A DNA stretch of 64,000 nt. It comes from Pseudoxanthomonas wuyuanensis. Its GTDB lineage: Bacteria; Pseudomonadota; Gammaproteobacteria; Xanthomonadales; Xanthomonadaceae. The notes below the pieces were generated by a model that was given only the letters and a program-made list of their open reading frames with translations, was not told the origin of the DNA and ran no database searches. Both the position numbers and the translations under genes were made by a program. Below, in pieces: positions 32,041 through 39,247 of this stretch. The stretch covers positions 372,001 to 436,000 of the forward strand of contig NZ_OCND01000001.1 of the NCBI RefSeq assembly GCF_900215535.1, given 5' to 3'. Positions within the stretch are counted from its first letter, which is position 1, and every line of letters begins with the position of its first letter.

Positions 32041-33906
32041 TCAGGGCAGGTATTCCACCCGCAGTTTCGCGCTGGCGCCGTTGCCGATCCACAGGTAGTG
32101 GGTGGCGGCCGGGTTGGCGCTGAAGCGCAGCCGCAGTTGCGTACGGCCGGTACGGTTGATGGCGTTCAGGCCGGCACCGCTGAACAGGTTGCTGGTCTGG
32201 CTGCCGCCGGAAAACGGCTGCAGTTGCGCCACCGCTTCGGCGCTTACCGTGCCGGCATAGTCGCCGGTTTCGATGGCGCAAGCGCCGCGGCAGCCGTGGT
32301 TGGCATCGATGACCAGGGTGTTGCCGCTGGGGTTGCCCCAGGGATTGCCATAGGCGCTGCGGTAGCCCACGGTCAGGGTGGCCGACAGCAGCGTGGCGTT
32401 GTCCGGCAGTGCCGAGGTATCGAACGACAACAGGCTGCGGTTGAATTTGCCGTCGCTGCCGCGCCCCAGCGCCAGCCCCGAGTAGGGCTCGAGCGTGCCG
32501 ATGGCCGGGGCGCTGCCATCGGCATTGGCCTTGACGTAGCCGTCGTTGGCGTCCTCGTTGGCGAATTCCAGCACCAGCGGCGTGCCGCCGCCGCCGCCGT
32601 TGACCACGTTGACGTTGACCGCCGCCGAAGTGCCGACGTTGTCGGCCACGTCCACCGCGCGCGCATGCAGCACATGCGCGCCATCGGTGGTGCTGGCGCT
32701 GTTCCAGGTCAGCGAATAGGGGGCTGTGGTGTCCGTGCCCAGCAGCGCGCCATCGAGCAGAAACTCGACCCGCTCCACGCCGATATCGTCGCTGGCGGTC
32801 GCGGTCAGGCTGATGCTGCCGCTGACGTTGGTGCCATTGGCCGGCGAGGTCAGCACCACGGTGGGCGCGTTGCCGTCCAGATCGTCCAGCCCCCAGAAAC
32901 GGCCGATGTAATAGCTGGAGCAGATATTGGCATCCAGGATGTAGGCGCCTGCGCTACCGCACTGGCTTTCGCCGCTGCCCGGATCCACCGGCGTACCGTG
33001 GCCCATGCCGGTGATGGTGAAGGTTTCCACCCGCGGATTGCCGCCGGCATCCTTGTACACGCGATGCGGGTAGCCGGCGACGGTATCGCTGGCATCGGCG
33101 GTCTGGTCGATGCCATGCACATTGGTCCACTGCTCCATGCTTTCGGTCAGATTGGCCGGGCGCACCACGTAGTCCGCATCGCCGTGCCAGATCGACACCG
33201 TGGGCCAGGGCCCGGCATGGCCGCTGGCTGCGCGCACCTTGTCGCCCCATTGCGCCGGCGTCAGGTCGCTGCCCGGATTCATGCAGCCGAAGGCTGCGCT
33301 CTGGCTGCTGGCGCAACGGTAGGGCAGGCCGGCGACGATGGCGCCGCCGGCGAATACGTCCGGATAGGTGGCCATCATCACCGCGGCCATCGCGCCGCCG
33401 GCCGACAGTCCGGTGACGTAGATGCGCGATGCATCGCTGCCGTGGTCGGCCTTCATGCGGTCGACCATCTGCTTGATCGACAGCGGTTCGCCCTGGCCGC
33501 GGGCGGTGTCGGCGGTTTCGAACCAGTTGAAGCAGCTGCTGGAGTTGTTGCCGCTTTGCTGTTGCGGCAGCAGCAAGGTGAACCGCCAGCGATCGGCCAG
33601 CATCTGCCAGCCGGTTTCGGCATCGTAGCTGGACGCGCTTTGCGCGCAGCCATGCAGCGCCACCACCAGCGGCGCACCGGCCGGCAGGCCTGGGGGCACG
33701 TACTTGAACATGCGCAGGTTGCCGGGATTGCTGCCGAAACCGGTGACTTCGGTCTGCGCCAGGACCGGCGCCGCCGTGCCCAGGAGGATCAACAGGATGG
33801 CGGGGCAGCCGAACCAGCGCAGGATGCGGCGGCGGCAGCGAACGACGAATGCCGTCGGGGCGCTTGCGCAGCGCCGGTGATAGGCGGCGGACAATGGCTG
33901 GGTCAC
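32041..33906 (-). CDS. secreted PHB-depolymerase-like esterase with Ig-like and C-terminal domains
   Basis: The protein is 621 residues from the GTG at 33906, which follows AAGAGGAGCTGTCCCC. A long basic N-terminus and hydrophobic run to PVLAQ form the signal. The esterase domain (about 55-330) has the nucleophile Ser168 in VTGLSAGGAM, an acid in IWHGDADYV and His303 in ITGMGHGTP. This is the PHB-depolymerase/feruloyl-esterase family. Residues about 345-435 are a bacterial Ig-like domain (PTVVLTSPANGTNVSG). Residues about 440-621 form a beta-sandwich (DNRLRE-like, LSFDTSALPDNATLLSATL). It probably degrades an ester polymer outside the cell. Confidence 0.88.
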   Translation of the reverse strand: MTQPLSAAYHRRCASAPTAFVVRCRRRILRWFGCPAILLILLGTAAPVLAQTEVTGFGSNPGNLRMFKYVPPGLPAGAPLVVALHGCAQSASSYDAETGWQMLADRWRFTLLLPQQQSGNNSSSCFNWFETADTARGQGEPLSIKQMVDRMKADHGSDASRIYVTGLSAGGAMAAVMMATYPDVFAGGAIVAGLPYRCASSQSAAFGCMNPGSDLTPAQWGDKVRAASGHAGPWPTVSIWHGDADYVVRPANLTESMEQWTNVHGIDQTADASDTVAGYPHRVYKDAGGNPRVETFTITGMGHGTPVDPGSGESQCGSAGAYILDANICSSYYIGRFWGLDDLDGNAPTVVLTSPANGTNVSGSISLTATASDDIGVERVEFLLDGALLGTDTTAPYSLTWNSASTTDGAHVLHARAVDVADNVGTSAAVNVNVVNGGGGGTPLVLEFANEDANDGYVKANADGSAPAIGTLEPYSGLALGRGSDGKFNRSLLSFDTSALPDNATLLSATLTVGYRSAYGNPWGNPSGNTLVIDANHGCRGACAIETGDYAGTVSAEAVAQLQPFSGGSQTSNLFSGAGLNAINRTGRTQLRLRFSANPAATHYLWIGNGASAKLRVEYLP

Positions 33907-34424
33907 GGGGACAGCTCCTCTTGGCGGTGGACCAGATGGCTGACGCGGGCCCGTGCAGACGGCGCGGGTGTATGGGGCGCAGTCAGTGACCGCTGCAGTA
34001 GGCCAGCGGCTGCGGCCGGCGGCCATCGTCCTTTAGGGAAAGCTGCGATGCAGCAATGTCCGCATTTGCGGACGCGGTCGCACTTCGCACCGGATGCGGT
34101 CGCCGCAACGCGGCGGATTCGCGCACATCGCTCACCTCGACAGCGAAATGCAGGATGTCCGGTCAATGAATGATCGCCATCGACGGCGGCGTTGTCGTCT
34201 TCGAACGGCCTTGCCGTAAACATCGAGGCGCTAGCGGTGCGGGATGAACCGCCGGCGTTGACATTCCCTGTACCGGCATATCACGCGGGTTTCATGGCGC
34301 GGCAGATAGTGTTGCGCACAGCGCGAAGAACGCGCACTGCCCGCGGCGTACTCCCGCAACGCCCGCAGTCATCCGGCCGGATCGGCAGTACTTCTGGATC
34401 CGCGCCCCCACAATGGAGCCATCC
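33907..34424. other. 518-bp intergenic region with a possible promoter
   Basis: No convincing gene is present. TTGACA (34258-34263) and TATCAC (34279-34284) with a 15-bp spacer form a weak promoter candidate for the DUF2383 gene at 34425; the leader would be about 130 nt. The left part carries the control region of the esterase gene. Confidence 0.4.
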
Positions 34425-34886
34425 ATGAATCATTCATCCAAACACACCACTCCCCATACGCTCAACGATCTGATCGCCATTGCCCGCGACGGCAAGTCGT
34501 TCTACGAAGAAGCCGCACAGAAAGTCGACAGCGCCGAACTGAAGACGCTGTTCAACCGTATCGCCGGCATCAAGGCTCATGTGGTCGCCGAATTGAGCGC
34601 CGTTGTGCAGGCCGCCGGCGGCGAGCCGGAAGACTCCGGCACGCTGGTGGGCGCCATGCAGAAGTTCTACGGCAAGGTCCGTGCGACGCTGGGCGACAAG
34701 GAATTCGGCTATATCGCCGAGCTGGAGGAATCCGAAGATCGCCTGAACAACGCCTTCAAGCAGGTCATCCAGGATCCGGGCACACCGGAAGCCGCGCGCG
34801 CGGCCGTCACCCGGCTGCTGCCGGAGGTCCGCTCCTGCCACGACGTGATGCGCGAGCGCAAGCTGGCGATGAAGCGCGCCGCATGA
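34425..34886 (+). CDS. PA2169/DUF2383 four-helix-bundle protein
   Basis: The protein has 153 residues, and all of it is helix-forming. LNDLIAIARDGKSFYEEAA and ELKTLFNRIAGIKAHVVAEL match DUF2383 (ferritin-like four-helix bundle, PA2169 family), usually linked to stress. ATGGAG precedes the ATG at 34425 by six bases and supports it over an in-frame ATG at 34413. No metal-binding residue set can be confirmed. It ends before a strong terminator. Confidence 0.88.
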   Translation: MNHSSKHTTPHTLNDLIAIARDGKSFYEEAAQKVDSAELKTLFNRIAGIKAHVVAELSAVVQAAGGEPEDSGTLVGAMQKFYGKVRATLGDKEFGYIAELEESEDRLNNAFKQVIQDPGTPEAARAAVTRLLPEVRSCHDVMRERKLAMKRAA

Positions 34887-34927
34887 CCGCGATGGGGCAA
34901 TAGCGCATTCGCTTCAGACGTTATCCG

Positions 34928-34952
34928 CCGGCGGGGAAACCCCGCCGGTTTT
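34928..34952 (+). terminator. intrinsic terminator after the DUF2383 gene
   Basis: CCGGCGGGG, AAA, CCCCGCCGG form a perfect 9-bp stem followed by TTTT, 42 bp after the DUF2383 stop. Confidence 0.88.
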
Positions 34953-35064
34953 GCTTGAGCGACGCGGTTTCATGCGCCCGCGGAGGGGACGGATCTGGAC
35001 GAGAACGCTGCTGCCCGCCATCATTTGCGGCACGAACGGGGATGATTGCGGGGAACAACACAGG

Positions 35065-36006
35065 ATGAGCAGGCAGGCGGTGAGCCAGGCCGATGCGCTG
35101 AGCCGCGTGGGCAGGCTGGACTTCGAGCGCTTGATTGCCGACCACTATCGTGGCCAGGGGTACCAGGTCGACGAACGAGAGGGTGAACAGCAACGGCTTC
35201 AGGAGCCGCCAGTCCAGAAGCAGGAGGAGGCCGACGGCAGCGGGTCGCCGTTGCGGCTGCAGCGGGCGGGGCGCGGGTTGCTGGTGTTGTGCCGGCACGG
35301 GCAGCCGCCGCCGGTCGGTGCCGACGAAGTGCAGGCGCTGCTCGCAATGCTGGACGATGCCGGCGCGCAGACCACCGCCCTGCTGATCACCACCGGCGAG
35401 TTTTCCGGAGAGGCGTTGCAAGTGGCTGCCGCTTCGGAACGGCTGCAGCTGATCGATGGCGCCACATTGCGCGCGATGATCGGTCCGGTCCCCGAGCCAT
35501 CCGGATCCCGCCTGCCGCCGCCGCTGCCGCTGCCGCTGAGCGACGATTCGCCGGCTCGGCTCACCCGGTTTTCTCCGTGGCGCTCGCGGCTGCGCGCACG
35601 GCTGGCCGCGTGGGACAAGCGGCAATGGGCGCTGGCCGCCTTGCCGCTGGCATTGTTGCTGGTGGCTGTGTGGGGCTATCCGCAATACCTGGCTGCGCGC
35701 GTGCAACGGGCGCAACGGGATGCGCTGGCGCAGGCACGGCGTCCGGTGTTCGTAGCGCCGGCGCAGCCCGAAGCTGCGCCGGCCAAGAAGGAGCGGCTGA
35801 CCGGGCTGTGGAATCCGCTTCCCATCCGGACCGTGGCCGACAACCGGCCCAGGCCGCGCCCGCCTGCGCCCGCCGAGCCGGACCCGGAACTCGTGCGGCT
35901 GACCGAAAGCAATGTCTGGACCGAGCAGGAACTGGCCGAGTGGCAGCGCCGCCAGGAGGAATCGATCCGCACCCTGGAGCGCAGCAGCCCGGCTTCGCCC
36001 ATCTGA
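35065..36006 (+). CDS. membrane-anchored Mrr-like protein with degenerate nuclease motif
   Basis: This is a 313-residue protein. Residues 18-140 resemble the restriction-endonuclease-like (Mrr_cat) fold: LDFERLIADHYRGQGYQVDE at the start, then a strand with GRGLLVLCRHG, a segment TTALLITTGEFSGEALQVA, and LQLIDGATLRAMIG at the end. In active enzymes the strand reads QxK; here the positions are Leu75 and Arg77, so nuclease activity is doubtful. One membrane helix follows at about 188-206 (WALAALPLALLLVAVWGY), and a Pro-rich tail faces the other side. Function unknown. Confidence 0.75.
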   Translation: MSRQAVSQADALSRVGRLDFERLIADHYRGQGYQVDEREGEQQRLQEPPVQKQEEADGSGSPLRLQRAGRGLLVLCRHGQPPPVGADEVQALLAMLDDAGAQTTALLITTGEFSGEALQVAAASERLQLIDGATLRAMIGPVPEPSGSRLPPPLPLPLSDDSPARLTRFSPWRSRLRARLAAWDKRQWALAALPLALLLVAVWGYPQYLAARVQRAQRDALAQARRPVFVAPAQPEAAPAKKERLTGLWNPLPIRTVADNRPRPRPPAPAEPDPELVRLTESNVWTEQELAEWQRRQEESIRTLERSSPASPI

Positions 36007-36154
36007 GCGCCCCTGGCCCAGGCTGAATCCGGGAAACGCTGTCATCGGCGATGGCACAGAATGCCGGCCACTTGCGTTGAAATACGCAAGAGACCGGCTT
36101 CGCCGCGACTGTTCCGCCCGCATGGCGGTCCTTTTCCCCATCTGCGCCGCTGCC

Positions 36155-37291
36155 ATGTCACCTTTGGCCACTTTCCGAAAACCGTTGCTGTTGGCCGGCA
36201 TCGCCGCCATTGCCTTCTGGTGGTGGACGCACGGTGGCCGCACGGCAGGCTCCGCGGGGACGGACATCACCGGCGTTTCGCCGCCGCCGTTTGCGGTGGT
36301 GGGCGATTCCGACAGCCACTCCTACCAGGATCGCGTGTCGTTTCCTGCCGGTTCCCCGTTGCGCGGCGGTGCCTATCGCGACAGCACGCTGCAGTGGACC
36401 GAGGTGTTGGCGCGGCTGCGCGGACGTGAGCTGGACCCCGGCCAATGGGGCGTCTACGGCGGCAACGGGCTGCTCGCCAGGGCTTACGAACTGGCAGGGG
36501 GCCAGGCGCGCGCGCCGCGCAAGCAGGACTACCGCTACAACTTCGCCGTATCCGGGGCCGGCTGCGAAAGCCTGATGGGAGGCCGCATACGTCAGGTGCC
36601 GCGGCTGGTCCGGCTGATGGATCAGGCGCCGCACCGCTGGCGGGAAGGGGTGGTGCTGATCCGCATCGGCGTGAACTCCTTTGGCACTGCCGACTCGCTG
36701 GATCGTCTGGCCCGGGATCCGGCAGATGGCGCGGTCCAGGGCGTGATTGCCGGATGCATCCGGGCCGCGAAGGCATCGGTGGAGACCATCCACCGGCATC
36801 ACCCCGAAACCCGCATCGTGCTGGTCGGCATCTTCGACAACAGCCACTGGACCAAGTACCAGGACCGCTGGCAATCGCCGCGGCAACTGGCCAACATCCG
36901 CCAGGGGCTGGATGCGTTCGACCATGCCCTGGCGCAAATGGCGCAGCCCGACCCGCGCCTGGCGTTCTTCGACGACCGCGCCTGGTTTGCCGGCCATTGG
37001 GGCGGCCGCGACGCGGCCGGCCGGCCCGCCTACCGGTCCATCGAGTTTGGCGGCCTGCGTGTCGAAAACTCCGCCGGCGACAGCCCCGACCACGCCACCC
37101 TCGCCGACGGCCACGCCGGCCTGGTCTGGAATGCGCTGTGGGCGCAGTCGCTGGTCGACCTGTTGAATGCCGGGTTTGGCATGGGAGTGACTCCCATCGG
37201 CCAGGATGAACTTCTGGCGCTGCTCCCGGTTGGGCCGAGTTTGCCGCCACCCCCGGCCGGCCAAGGACAAGACGTAGAAGCTAGCCGATAA
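36155..37291 (+). CDS. SGNH/GDSL-type hydrolase, membrane-anchored
   Basis: This 378-residue protein is exported or anchored by an N-terminal hydrophobic helix (RKPLLLAGIAAIAFWWW). SGNH block I is FAVVGDSDSHSYQD (Asp51, Ser52), block III is IRIGVNSFG (Gly, Asn), and block V is DHATLADGHAGLVWN (Asp, His). The nucleophile is within GDSDS, which is slightly different from the classical GDS(L). It may be an esterase or O-acetyl esterase in the periplasm. The ATG at 36122 is an alternative start, 11 residues longer. Confidence 0.8.
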   Translation: MSPLATFRKPLLLAGIAAIAFWWWTHGGRTAGSAGTDITGVSPPPFAVVGDSDSHSYQDRVSFPAGSPLRGGAYRDSTLQWTEVLARLRGRELDPGQWGVYGGNGLLARAYELAGGQARAPRKQDYRYNFAVSGAGCESLMGGRIRQVPRLVRLMDQAPHRWREGVVLIRIGVNSFGTADSLDRLARDPADGAVQGVIAGCIRAAKASVETIHRHHPETRIVLVGIFDNSHWTKYQDRWQSPRQLANIRQGLDAFDHALAQMAQPDPRLAFFDDRAWFAGHWGGRDAAGRPAYRSIEFGGLRVENSAGDSPDHATLADGHAGLVWNALWAQSLVDLLNAGFGMGVTPIGQDELLALLPVGPSLPPPPAGQGQDVEASR

Positions 37292-37383
37292 AAATCAGTA
37301 CGGCCGGCTGTCGAGTCGTGCCACAATCGGGCAACGGTGGATGAGTAGTGCAGGGTACGTCAGGTGGCGCTCGAGATTCGGTT

Positions 37384-37400
37384 GCTGTGGCCGGCACAGC
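37384..37400. promoter_or_regulatory. palindrome upstream of the GNAT-borosin genes
   Basis: GCTGTG, GCCGG, CACAGC form a perfect 6-bp inverted repeat 28 bp upstream of the GNAT start codon, a possible operator. No confident -35/-10 pair could be set in this 136-bp region. Confidence 0.35.
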
Positions 37401-37427
37401 CATGATCGGCAGGGCTTTTCATAAGCA

Positions 37428-37988
37428 ATGCCGATGAGAGCGTTCGGGACCGAACGGTTGTGGGTGCGCCCTCTCGGCACTGGCGACCAGGCGCTGTACT
37501 GTCGTTTGTATACCCATCATGACGTCATGAAGCATGTGGGGCAGCCGCTGACTTACGAGGCCGCCCGGGCTGGTTTCGCTCATGTGTGTCGGTCGAACGA
37601 ACAGGGCGACTTCCTCCACCGGTGCTGGGTCATATCCGAACGGGGTACGGGGTTGGAGGCAGGAATCGTCGCCGTAACCAGGCATGGGGAAAAAGCGGAG
37701 TTTGGGATGCTGCTTTTGCCCCAATGGCAAGCGAAAGGAATTGGCAAGGAAGTCGTTCCTCTGTTGATGGATTATGTCTTCCGGACCTCCGAAATCAGCG
37801 AGATGTTCAATTGCCACCGGCTGGAAAACACCGGCGTAGTGAGAGTGATGCAGGCGTTGCAGTTCGAGGCCATGGAGACGACGGCACGAGGCGAAGGATG
37901 GGGCGGATGGCGGCGTACGCGTTCCCAATGGAGTGCTGCGCGCAACCGACCCCATCCAGATAAACCAACCACGAATTCAGTGGCATGA
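37428..37988 (+). CDS. GNAT acetyltransferase next to the borosin-like genes
   Basis: The protein has 186 residues. It belongs to the RimJ/RimL-like acetyltransferases: TERLWVRPLGTGDQALYCRL at the N-terminus, the acetyl-CoA loop LLPQWQAKGIGKEVVPLLMD (QxxGxG) and the late segment ENTGVVRVMQALQFE. It ends six bases before the methyltransferase start, so the two are co-transcribed and probably coupled. It may acetylate the precursor peptide, the mature product or an unrelated amine; only the first two would explain its place. Cytoplasmic. Confidence 0.82.
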   Translation: MPMRAFGTERLWVRPLGTGDQALYCRLYTHHDVMKHVGQPLTYEAARAGFAHVCRSNEQGDFLHRCWVISERGTGLEAGIVAVTRHGEKAEFGMLLLPQWQAKGIGKEVVPLLMDYVFRTSEISEMFNCHRLENTGVVRVMQALQFEAMETTARGEGWGGWRRTRSQWSAARNRPHPDKPTTNSVA

Positions 37989-37994
37989 GCGCAA

Positions 37995-38792
37995 ATGATC
38001 AAACAAGGTAGCTTGGCTTGTGTCGGTTTGGGTATGACATTGGGCGCCCATCTTGGGCCGCGTGCGCGCAGTTGCATTGAACAGGCCGATGTCGTTTTCG
38101 TCGCGGCGTCGGATCCGCTGGTCGAGCTTTGGGTGCAGGGCATGAACCGGGACGTTCGCAGCCTGCAAGGGTTTTACGCCGATGGGAAGTCGAGACATCG
38201 CAGCTACCGTGAAATGGTGGACGCCATCATGTGCGAGGTCCGGAGCGGTCGCGACGTCTGCGGAGCCTTCTACGGGCATCCTGGCGTATTCGCAATGGTG
38301 CCGCACATGGCCATTGCAAGCGCTCGCGAAGACGGCTATCAGGCTTTCATGGAAGCGGCGGTTTCTGCCGAGGACTGCCTTTACGCGGATCTGGCCATCG
38401 ACCCGGGCAGCGTTGGTTGCCAGCATTACGAGGCCAGCCAGTTCATGTTCTATCGTAGAAGGATCGAGCCCTCGGCCTATCTCATGCTCTGGCAGATCGG
38501 CGTGGCAGGGGACAGGACATTCAGCGTTGCCACGACCGGAACGGGCTATCGCCAGGTACTGTTGGAAATACTCGCCGAAGATTACCCGATGGAGCACGAG
38601 GTTATCGCGTACGAGGCGGCAACTCTGCCGATATCGCGGCCGAGAAAGGAGCATATGGCTCTGTCCGGACTGATAACCGCAAGACTGAATCCAGAGACGA
38701 CCCTGGTCATTCCGCCTGCGCGAAGACCGGAGCGAAACAACGAGGTCATCAGGCGGATAGAGGAAATCGAGCAGGCGATGCTTGTTGCATAA
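37995..38792 (+). CDS. split borosin-type peptide alpha-N-methyltransferase
   Basis: This 265-residue enzyme has the tetrapyrrole-methylase fold but the motifs of borosin peptide-backbone N-methyltransferases. LACVGLGMTLG is the SAM loop; YGHPGVF is at 93-99, SAEDCLYADLAIDPG at 124-138, EASQF at 146-150 and LWQIG at 165-169. Tyr61, Arg67, Tyr71 and Tyr93 match by spacing Tyr66, Arg72, Tyr76 and Tyr98 of fungal OphMA (from memory). Unlike OphMA there is no fused C-terminal clasp or core, so it is a split enzyme like SonM of Shewanella, acting in trans on the peptide encoded at 38929. No cobalamin gene is near, which argues against a corrin methylase. Confidence 0.9.
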   Translation: MIKQGSLACVGLGMTLGAHLGPRARSCIEQADVVFVAASDPLVELWVQGMNRDVRSLQGFYADGKSRHRSYREMVDAIMCEVRSGRDVCGAFYGHPGVFAMVPHMAIASAREDGYQAFMEAAVSAEDCLYADLAIDPGSVGCQHYEASQFMFYRRRIEPSAYLMLWQIGVAGDRTFSVATTGTGYRQVLLEILAEDYPMEHEVIAYEAATLPISRPRKEHMALSGLITARLNPETTLVIPPARRPERNNEVIRRIEEIEQAMLVA

Positions 38793-38808
38793 ATTGTTGA
38801 TAGTATTG

Positions 38809-38844
38809 CCGTTTCCGCCAGGCCTTCGTCCGGACCGGAAACGG
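38809..38844 (+). other. hairpin between methyltransferase and precursor genes
   Basis: CCGTTTCCG (38809-38817) and CGGAAACGG (38836-38844) are perfect 9-bp arms around 18 bases. No T-run follows, so it could reduce rather than stop read-through, or protect the downstream precursor message as a 5' stem. Confidence 0.55.
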
Positions 38845-38928
38845 TCGTTCGATGATGGGTTATAGGGGTATGCGGAACTTCGCTCCAGGGCGAATGGAAA
38901 TCAATCGAATTTTCGAAAAACGGGGGGA

Positions 38929-39201
38929 GTGGTGAACGCTATTAGGTTTCTCGAGACGGTAGGGAGCGATGCCCGGCTCAGTGGGGCTTCTGCGGGTGTT
39001 CTGGCGGCCGCGCTTGATTCGTTTGATATGGGGGCGGAGGAGCGGCGAGCGCTGCTCGATGCAGATATTCCTGCATTGACTGGCCTGCTGAAGGGCCGAG
39101 AGAAGATGTTTTGCATGATCATCGCTCCCGATGGTGCCGAAGAGAAAGAGTCTCCCGATGAGCCGGTTGACCAGCCGGAAGAAGAAAGTCCAAAAGAGTG
39201 A
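38929..39201 (+). CDS. borosin-like precursor peptide with helical leader domain
   Basis: This is a 90-residue peptide. Residues 5-54 form a small helical domain (IRFLETVGSDARLSG, AEERRALLDADIPALTGLL) of the pattern FLxxLGxDAxL...LxxEExxALLxxDxxxL. That is the borosin-binding domain of split borosin substrates such as SonA, often auto-annotated as a LigA dioxygenase subunit. A hydrophobic segment MFCMII (60-65), which aligns with the methylated YLVIS of SonA, is followed by an acidic, Pro-rich tail (68-90). The start is one of two adjacent GTG codons (38929 or 38932) after GGGGGGAG. It lies 136 bp after the methyltransferase gene. I infer that it is the substrate of that enzyme. Confidence 0.83.
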   Translation: MVNAIRFLETVGSDARLSGASAGVLAAALDSFDMGAEERRALLDADIPALTGLLKGREKMFCMIIAPDGAEEKESPDEPVDQPEEESPKE

Positions 39202-39247
39202 CCACCCTTAGGTGCTCGTCGGCGTGAGCTGGCGCAAGGAGTCGGCT

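Noticed and set aside
31894-34173. A 759-codon frame on the plus strand
   Set aside because: It is the complement of the esterase gene at 32041-33906; it is Ala/Gly/His-rich with no domain, while the minus strand has a full catalytic triad.
34192-34428. A 78-codon frame before the DUF2383 gene
   Set aside because: It lacks a ribosome site and protein character, and overlaps the promoter region and start of the next gene.
37995-38792. The methyltransferase as a corrin or diphthamide methylase
   Set aside because: It shares the fold, but the YGHPGVF and SAEDCLYADLAIDPG motifs and the active-site spacing are those of borosin enzymes, and no cobalamin gene is close.
38929-39201. The small peptide as a LigA-type dioxygenase subunit
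   Set aside because: Borosin-binding domains are often mislabelled so. No LigB catalytic partner exists here, and the peptide sits beside the methyltransferase.
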